Source: Pseudo-nitzschia pungens
Lineage: Eukaryota; Bacillariophyta; Bacillariophyceae; Bacillariales; Bacillariaceae
Assembly (NCBI GenBank): GCA_037355855.1
Contig: CM074764.1
Span: forward strand, 558,001 to 622,000
DNA length: 64,000 nucleotides
Reading direction: 5' to 3'
Below are positions 57,772-64,000 of this stretch, piece after piece. The stretch's first letter is position 1. The number at the start of each line of letters is the position of its first letter. Below the pieces are notes generated by a model. It did not search any database. It saw only the letters and a list, made by a program, of their open reading frames with translations, and had not been told where the DNA came from. The position numbers and the translations under genes are program-made.

Positions 57772-59424
57772 TATTTGTTGTTGTTGATAATGCTGATGCT
57801 GATGTAAAATGCACGGTGCGTATCTGCAGTTAGGTGCTGATCTCTGCCGGAATTCGAATTCGATCGATCCGCTGTTGCGCTGCTCCGTCCGGATCCGATG
57901 CTGTTTCGATTCGAGACCCTGCTTTTTTCGTACCGTGCCGTAAGGTTTACCAGGTACTGTATTGTTTGTTGGCGTTCGAAGGGGAATGCGGTATGTCCCC
58001 GTTGCGTTGTTAGTAAGTTAGCTAGTTGGTTACGCGTACTCGTACCGGTTCTTAGCGAGCTAGTTGACGGCACCCGAAAGTCTACCTATTGCGGTGATGA
58101 GCTTGGTAGTGTTTGGATGCTCATAACATAACCTGCGAAATGCTGTGTTGCGCCTATTGACGATATTACTAACACAACATGTATTTCAATACGGTAAGAG
58201 TGAGGTTACTTCTGTTCACCAAGGCTTACGCGTAGTTGAGAACTACAGAAGGGACGATCCGTCCTCAAACGTACGCTACCGTACGCGAGGAAGCGCAGGG
58301 TTCAATAATGGATAACAGCGATAGTATCTAATAGTAGTACTAGGCCTAGTAGTACTACGAGCAGGGACAACTAATGGAGAAAAGGAGCTGCAACAAGAAC
58401 AAGCAGTGGTGGTGGCAGCAGCAGCAAGAACAAGACTTAATTTTCTACACTTGTAGTATCATCATACATGCAAATAGCAGTGATGTAGAGTACTAGTTTT
58501 ACTACTACTATTGTACTAGTTACATGGGAAATCAGAATCCTCAAAATAGTCTAGTAGTAGTAGGAAAGCCCGGGAAGAAAAGGCATGATTGTACTACACA
58601 GACGTCTTGCTTGCTTCGTGGTTCTTGCATGCATGCAATCGGTCATTTGCTTCTTGGTGGGTTCACTTTGCAATCCCAGAAATCCCCCCTTGCACACTCT
58701 AGAAGTACTACTACTACTATTAGTAGTACTTGTACTACTAATAGTATTAGCAGCTACTACTACTAGTAGTACTGCATCCATCAGATCACTAATTATTCCT
58801 ACTACAAGTAATAGTACTAGTACTACAAAAGAGTCAGTCAGTGGTGGTCCTCCATTGCCAAGCCGGAGATTGGTATGAGCCTTTCCTTCTTGCAATCAAT
58901 CAAGAAATTGTTGAATCAATCAAGAAATTGTTGAATCAATCAAGAAATTGTTGAATCAATCAAGAAATTGTTGTTCTGCACGAACCATGTCAAGAGCTAC
59001 ACCTTGTACGTACTAGTAATAGTATTACAAGTAGTAGTAGTACTAGTAGTACCACCAGTATGAAGAAATAGTGGCGAGACTACCTCTGGTATTACGGTAA
59101 TTATCCGAAGTAAAAGAAGCACGGACAAAAACAACCCACGAATTTAGGTCGTACGTAGTACGTGAAAAAAACATGAATGTAGGTCGTACAAGTACGAACG
59201 TTGTCACGTACTTGTACGTATGTTCGTGGTGGGGGAGCATCGGGATTGCAACCTCATGAAGCCCATACTAACCTTACTGCTGCATGACATGACCTTTTTT
59301 TCTTCTTCAAGCACATTGCACTCCTCGTCGTTGGACGCATCAAATTCTCACAACACTACACACTTTCAAACAATTCTCAATACATAGGAACAATCAAAGT
59401 TCTCGTCAAAGTTCTCGTAAACAT
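57772..59424. other. Repeat-rich intergenic region
   Basis: No gene supported. TAG/CTAG tracts at about 58320-58360, 58535-58565, 58700-58835 and 59005-59062; a 20-bp tandem repeat listed separately; GTAC/CGTACTTG repeats near 59150-59225. Confidence 0.55.
58894..58973. repeat. Four exact tandem copies of a 20-bp unit
   Basis: Unit AATCAATCAAGAAATTGTTG repeated four times head to tail without a mismatch. It is noncoding as far as can be seen. Confidence 0.95.
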
Positions 59425-59884
59425 ATGATGTCCGAAACCGACCGTCAAAATGGTTCGCCTCGTCTGTTGATCCATACTTGCTTGACGGAGGATGACGACG
59501 GAGATGACAATAAGGACATTGGGGGAGATGACGACGGAGAGATTGACGGAAATGACGCCGATGCCTGCAAGTGTGACCGGGAATAACGACTACGTCGTTC
59601 CACCGCTCGGTGATGCGAGAGAGGCACACCAGCACTTCACCGGATGGAACCAACGAAACGAGCACCAACGGTGCGCAATTCTGGAACAGCACGGAATGCT
59701 CGTGGCACTCCCACTCGCGGTGGTGCGTCGCGCTGTTATGAATGCTAGACAAACAGACGGACGCTGGTTTTTCGAAGATAGAAGTCACACGAAACCCGAG
59801 ATGGAGATGGTGTTCGTAAGAATCAAAACGGTCCAAAGACGAACTACATGTTATTGCATCATAATGCTACTATACTGCTACTAA
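59425..59884 (+). CDS. Possible small gene, hypothetical protein with one frameshift
   Basis: Tentative. A plus-strand frame from ATG at 59425 encodes an acidic Asp/Gly-rich start (TEDDDGDDNKDIGGDDD) and stops at 59586; discounting one surplus base near 59584 joins it to a frame continuing to 59884 with NDYVVPPLGDAREAHQHF and RCAILEQHGMLVALPLAVVRR, about 152 residues. Both halves look protein-like but no family is recognised, and a minus-strand frame (59836-59366) overlaps the whole. The C-terminal end, rich in Cys/Tyr/Leu, may not be real. Confidence 0.35.
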
Positions 59885-60595
59885 TACTGAAGTAATATTC
59901 CGACAAGATTTCGTACCAACAAGAGAACACACGCACGGCACATCGACACGACAATCATATCAATATCATATCAATCAACTGAAATTCGCACTTTTCGGAA
60001 ATGAAGTTACAAAATCTACTTATCTGATCAGCGAATGCAGACCTCTATCTACATATTGATCATATTATAGTGAAGTGATTGCTGCGGATTCGTTGGTTTG
60101 AACGCCCACAAAACGATTGCGGCACCCGTTTCGATTCGTTTCTATTCGATTCGTTTCTCCGTGATGCTGGAATGAAAACCGAACGAAAACGAACCGAACC
60201 GTCATCACCCCGTTGCTATTTGCGTTGTGTAGAGGGAACCAACGGGAAGACCTTAACGAGTATGAGTTTTGGCAATCGATTGGGGACGCTACGACATTGT
60301 GTTGGACTGAAAAAAGACTTCCGTTTCTTTAATCCATGACGGAGTGTAGTTCAGCTTAGTGTATTGTATTCGATAGTGCGATGCAGTACGATTTGTCGTA
60401 GTTAATTTTGCCTCGTCAAGACCCATGGAGCGGTCTCATTTCGTCCTCCTTTTGCATCCATCTGCGTTTGTTGTATGTGTGCTGTATGTATGTTGTATGT
60501 ATGTTTCTATGTATGTATGTCGCGTTCCCTGGTTGTCCCTCTCATTGTTTTGCATCGTATCGCATCGCATCGCATTGCGTGCATCGTGGTCCGTG
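59885..60595. other. Intergenic region
   Basis: No gene seen. A TGTATGTATGT run lies at about 60486-60520 and a CGCAT pentamer run at about 60556-60580, just downstream of the DUF6824 gene end. Confidence 0.5.
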
Positions 60596-62453
60596 CTATG
60601 TCGCCGACACGGTAGCGGGGGCACCGGCCGGAGCCGGGGTGGCGCTCTCGCTTGCGGCGCGCGTCGCGGTCTCGACGGTGGCGGCAGCAGCAGCAGCAGC
60701 CAGAGCCCCGGTCGCATTGGGGACCGGTGGCGCATGGGACTTGGTGCCCGCCGTGGGGGACGTCATTGCCATTGCCGTTGCCACTGATTCTGTCTTCGTT
60801 GTCTTCGTCGTCGTTGTCGTCGTTCCCCCCCAGCTTGGGCAGAGACGCCGTCAGCGTTGACACCGCCGTTGCCTCGGCTCGAAAGGAGAGGGGCAGGGGC
60901 TGCTGCGGGGGAGGTCCCATAACCGCCGCCGACGTGAATCGCTCCGTTTCCTTCTGGATCATCCCCCGCAGGAGTTCCTGCTGGTCGCAGATGAGGCGGC
61001 GGACGATCTCGTCGAGTCCGGAATTGGAGGAGGACAGCGACAATGACGACGACGACGACGACGACGACGACGAGTGCTTGGCCTTGCTGCTCGACGCGGC
61101 CTTGTGCGGGAGGATCTTGCTCGCGGAGCTGTTAGTGGCACCGTTCTTCTTCCGGGAAGGACCGCCGGAAGGCTTGAGACTCTTTTTCGGAGTAGCGGCG
61201 CGGATGCCGCTGCCGCTGCCATTCCTACTGCCGCGGTTGAGGGCCGGATGGCCGTTGCTTCCACTGCCCGGATGCAAGGGAGCCGCCATCACCGAGGAGC
61301 CCGGAGCAGAGCTGCTCCGGGGGGCAATGGTGGTGACCCCGCTGTCGCTTTCTCCGTTGGCATTGAACGTTGGAGTTGGCGTTTCCATTGTTGTTCCCAA
61401 GAAGGCTCATGCTGGTGCTTATGCTGTTGGACGGTGTGGCTCGCGCATCGCTGGTGGTCGCTTGATGACCGACTCCGCAGCGAATGGGACACCTTTTCTC
61501 TCGCGTACTCCTCCGATACCTCGTACCACAGCTTGGTGCCGGGATCGAACAGGACAAAGCTGCGGCACAAACCAAGGCGAAAACGAAACGAAACGAAACG
61601 AAACGAAACGAAACACACCGAGATGCAGAAAGATGCAACAAAACAATGTAAAGGTGAGAACCCAGTCCGCGGTCCTTCATCCATCGGTCGATCATGAGGT
61701 TGCAAAAGGCAAAAGGCCAAAGAATAAACCCCAAATCTCGAAAACACGAGCAACAACACGCAACAAATCACGCAAAACAAAACGCAACAAATCGCGCAAA
61801 ACCTGTACGCATCGCTACGCAACGCAACGCAACGCTACGCACCGCCCCTCGCCCCGTAGCTGGTCGACCAGCTCACAGGTGATCCTCGTCTTTTCGTCCC
61901 TCCGCTTGGAATTCTGGTAGGAGGCCTTGTGGGAATCGACCAGCTCGCGGAACCTCCGGTTGGCCGGATGGGAGGCCGTCATCTTTCCCCGACCGCAAAT
62001 GACGTCCGTCGGTCTCGGCTCCGGGACGCCCTCCCCGCGGGTGAAGCGGGGATGGAAATTGGCGTTGGTGTTGGAATGATTGCTGCTGCTGGAGTGTTGG
62101 TGGTGGGGGATTGTAGCAGCAGTAGCAGCAGTAGCAGCAGTGTTGGTGGTGGAAAGGCTTCGTGACGGGTGGAGGGCAGCAGTATCTAGTAGGCTGGATT
62201 TCCCGCTGCCGGTATCGAGCGGCCGAGCAGTCGGCTGAGGTTTCGGAAAGAGTTGTTGTTGCTGCTGCTGCTGTGGTGGTGGTGGTGATTGTTGTGATTG
62301 TTGCTGCTGGTGAAAGACAGGAGTGTTGGGTTCCGATTTCTGCTGTTGATGCTGCGGCTGCGGCTGCTGCGATTGTGGTTCGGCAGAAGCACGCAACTTT
62401 GCTCCTGAATTCCCGCCGGCGCTTACGAGGATCTGCGAGGCCACCGAAGACAT
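60596..62453 (-). CDS. DUF6824-domain protein (probable regulator); three +1 frameshifts in exon 2
   Basis: Two exons (62453-61843, 61559-60596), 523 residues if three surplus bases are discounted. The intron 61842-61560 (GTGCGT...CCGCAG, phase 2) splits the domain exactly as RGEG-R-FVLFDPGTKLW. Residues 20-145 are Gln/Pro/Ser/Thr-rich. The domain at about 150-232 reads DVICGRGK...HPANRRFRELVDSHKASYQ, SKRRDEKTRITCELVDQLR, LWYEVSEEYAREKVSHSLR; such domains are abundant in diatoms and suspected in transcriptional control, though function is unproven. The rest is Ser/Thr-rich with a poly-Ser run and a short helix (LDEIVRRLICDQQELLRGMI). Frame slips at about 61477-61469, 61384-61382 (A run) and 60795-60788; the corrected total length is a multiple of three. 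Start ATG 62453 is the first in frame. The intron holds (CGAAA)n and (GCAAC)n repeats. Confidence 0.82.
61583..61613. repeat. (CGAAA)n pentamer repeat in an intron
   Basis: Six or so ACGAA/CGAAA units in the DUF6824 gene intron; a second pentamer array (CGCAA/CGCTA) lies at about 61809-61841 next to the donor. Confidence 0.85.
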
Positions 62454-63620
62454 GAGTGGTCTGTGTTTGTTTCGCGGATGCCGTGTGGTATGTACAGTAC
62501 CAGGTAGTTGGGGATTCTGGTGGATGTTCTTTCCACAGTGCCAGAACGATAGCAGAGTGGTTTCCTGCGTTCGAACGGGATCCGGAATCAATCAGTCAGT
62601 TCCCGTTGGTGTTGCAATCTAGAGGCTTTCACTATTTGTCCGAGTTGTTGGATCGGTTTGTTTCGTTCCGGAGTCGTGACTTCTCAATCAACAACACACA
62701 AAAGAAAGATCGGTAATCTTAATCGATGGTGGCGGTTCTGGGTTCTGAACCAAACGCGAGAATCGAGCCAAAAAAGATGGGTATTTTGTATTTTTGCAAT
62801 TCGTTGATGATGGGCGCGTATGTTGCGTACCGCACGCACGAATACGCGGTTTCGCTCTTTTTCGATCGTGTCCGCAAATTTCAAGGATTTTGATTGATTG
62901 AGATGATAGGCGGATGATAAGGGTGTCTTCGTGGAGGGCTGTGATGCAGGATGATGATGATGATGATTCATCTTGTCTGGTCGTAAACCTTACGACTGTC
63001 GTATGATTTTTACACGCATACCGCAAACGGTTGAAGGCCAGAGCTTGGTGTTCGTTCGGTCGTGAAGGAACGAAGGAATGAATAAATCATCATCATCTCA
63101 CGTTTTTAGTCGCGGAAGGATGTGATTCGATTGATTCATTCATGAGAGGAAAGTTGCGAGCAGAGTTGGGGTAAGGCTTAGGCCTTACCTTATATAGTAG
63201 GATATGTATCGCATCTAATAGTATATATGTACTAATACGCAAGTACGTACATACATATGTAAGTACATGCTGGAGGGGTACACGTACCAGGTAACCTGGT
63301 ACCATATACTGTTACATACGTGAACAATACGTAAGGTTTACCGTTAGAATTTTCGACGCATCAAAACTCCTTCAACGGGGAGTTCGTACGAGAAGCGGAG
63401 TGGAGATCCTGAATCCTAATCGATCCTCGTCATCAATCGGCAAACCGAATCATCAAAATCAAAATACTTCGTAATCATCATCATCACTCGCAACAATCAC
63501 GTGCACTAAACCTTCAAGATCTCAATAGCGTGCCTTTCCGGTCGAGAACAGAAAGGGCTAGTGGAATTATTATCTGTACCACTTTCACACCATCCACTGC
63601 AGCGCACAGAAGATTACCGT
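62454..63620. other. Divergent intergenic region
   Basis: Between the DUF6824 gene (-) and the partial HAD gene (+). It contains ATGATGATG runs (about 62950-62970 and 63088-63098), GGTAACCTGGTACC near 63290 and a TACGTAAGG motif. No gene seen. Confidence 0.5.
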
Positions 63621-64000
63621 ATGACACGCAATCTTTCAGCTTTTTCTGCCTCTCGAAGCTCGGTTCGATCCGGCACCACCCACACAAAATCAGCACCACC
63701 AAGATTATCTTCTTCCGCTGCCTACCGGTTTGTGTTGCGAGCCTTCTTCCTCGTTGCGGTGGCTACAACATCTTCCAGCGACAACCCGAGCAAAGGCATG
63801 ACCAGCATTCCCATCCACGTCGTCGACCACGGCAACGATCGGGCCGGGCACGCCGCCACAGGGGTGGCCACCGCCCTCTCTCCAACGGCACCAGCGCAAC
63901 GACAGCGACCGAAGCGCTGGGTGGTGGTGGATTTCGATGGGACGTGCACCGCAAAGGACACGACCCCACTGCTGCCCCGACTGGCAAGTCTCGTAGAGAG
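63621..64000 (+). CDS. HAD-family phosphatase, 5' part only (cut by window end)
   Basis: Open frame from ATG at 63621 to the window edge, 126 codons, no stop. An organellar-type N-terminus (Ser/Arg-rich, LSAFSASRSSVRS, then a hydrophobic FVLRAFFLVAVAT) is followed by a low-complexity linker and the HAD motif I WVVVDFDGTCTAKDTTPLLP. That form (DFDxTCT...D) resembles the HAD half of plant TH2/thiamin-monophosphate phosphatases and related TenA-associated phosphatases; this is a suggestion only, because the rest of the protein lies outside the window. Confidence 0.7.
   Translation, partial: MTRNLSAFSASRSSVRSGTTHTKSAPPRLSSSAAYRFVLRAFFLVAVATTSSSDNPSKGMTSIPIHVVDHGNDRAGHAATGVATALSPTAPAQRQRPKRWVVVDFDGTCTAKDTTPLLPRLASLVE

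Noticed and set aside
60507..61400. Minus frame ending in a Cys/Arg-rich tail at 60507
   Set aside because: The tail is produced by a frame slip near 60790; the next frame gives the expected Ala/Thr/Pro-rich end at 60596.

Overview
The window is eukaryotic nuclear DNA from a stramenopile alga, most probably a diatom. The evidence is several N-terminal presequences ending in ASAFAP-like plastid-import motifs (VASAF, ATAFAP, SAAAF), short introns with GTAAGT/GTGAGT donors, a plastid-targeted GapC1-type GAPDH, and families typical of diatoms (DUF6824 domain, the REY..LGDNP family, LRR proteins with Ser/Pro linkers). The species cannot be fixed from sequence alone. No rRNA, tRNA, CRISPR array or intact transposon was recognised.

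Layout. 1-13 kb: bestrophin-type channel (+), plastid tryptophanyl-tRNA synthetase (+), a plastid protein with a C-terminal membrane anchor (-), mRNA 3'-end factor CLP1 (+), a TPR protein (-). 13-24 kb: a small Pro/Glu-rich protein ending in CGCL (+), an ABCF ATPase (-), and an 8-exon LNR/LRR/FAS1 membrane protein (-) whose leucine-rich repeats sit on separate 72-bp exons. 24-43 kb: long repeat-rich spacers around a rhamnosyltransferase-like type II membrane protein (+), a secreted acidic protein (+), an aldo/keto reductase (-), a thylakoid-lumen Tat substrate (-), an Mpv17/PMP22 protein (+) and a Cys/Gly-rich type I membrane protein (+). 43-55 kb: gapC1 (+), a phosphoglycolate-phosphatase-like HAD enzyme (+), a three-exon diatom-family gene (-), a RETICULATA/DUF3411 protein (-) and an ELO fatty-acid elongase (+). 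55-64 kb: a serine-hydrolase-fold protein lacking its nucleophile (-), a doubtful small gene, a DUF6824 protein (-) and the start of a HAD phosphatase (+) cut by the window edge.

There is no operon logic. At least six products look plastid-directed (TrpRS, the anchored protein, the lumen protein, GAPDH, the HAD phosphatase, the RETICULATA-like protein). Two recurrent oddities stand out. Otherwise well-conserved genes carry single-base frameshifts (14 found, 12 of them one surplus base), after whose removal exon lengths again fit complete reading frames. This looks more like consensus error than decay, but gapC1 and the HAD gene deserve checking. Spacers are filled with TAG/CTAG microsatellite tracts and a recurring GTAAGGTTAC / GTAACCTTAC motif, and several introns contain short pentamer repeats.
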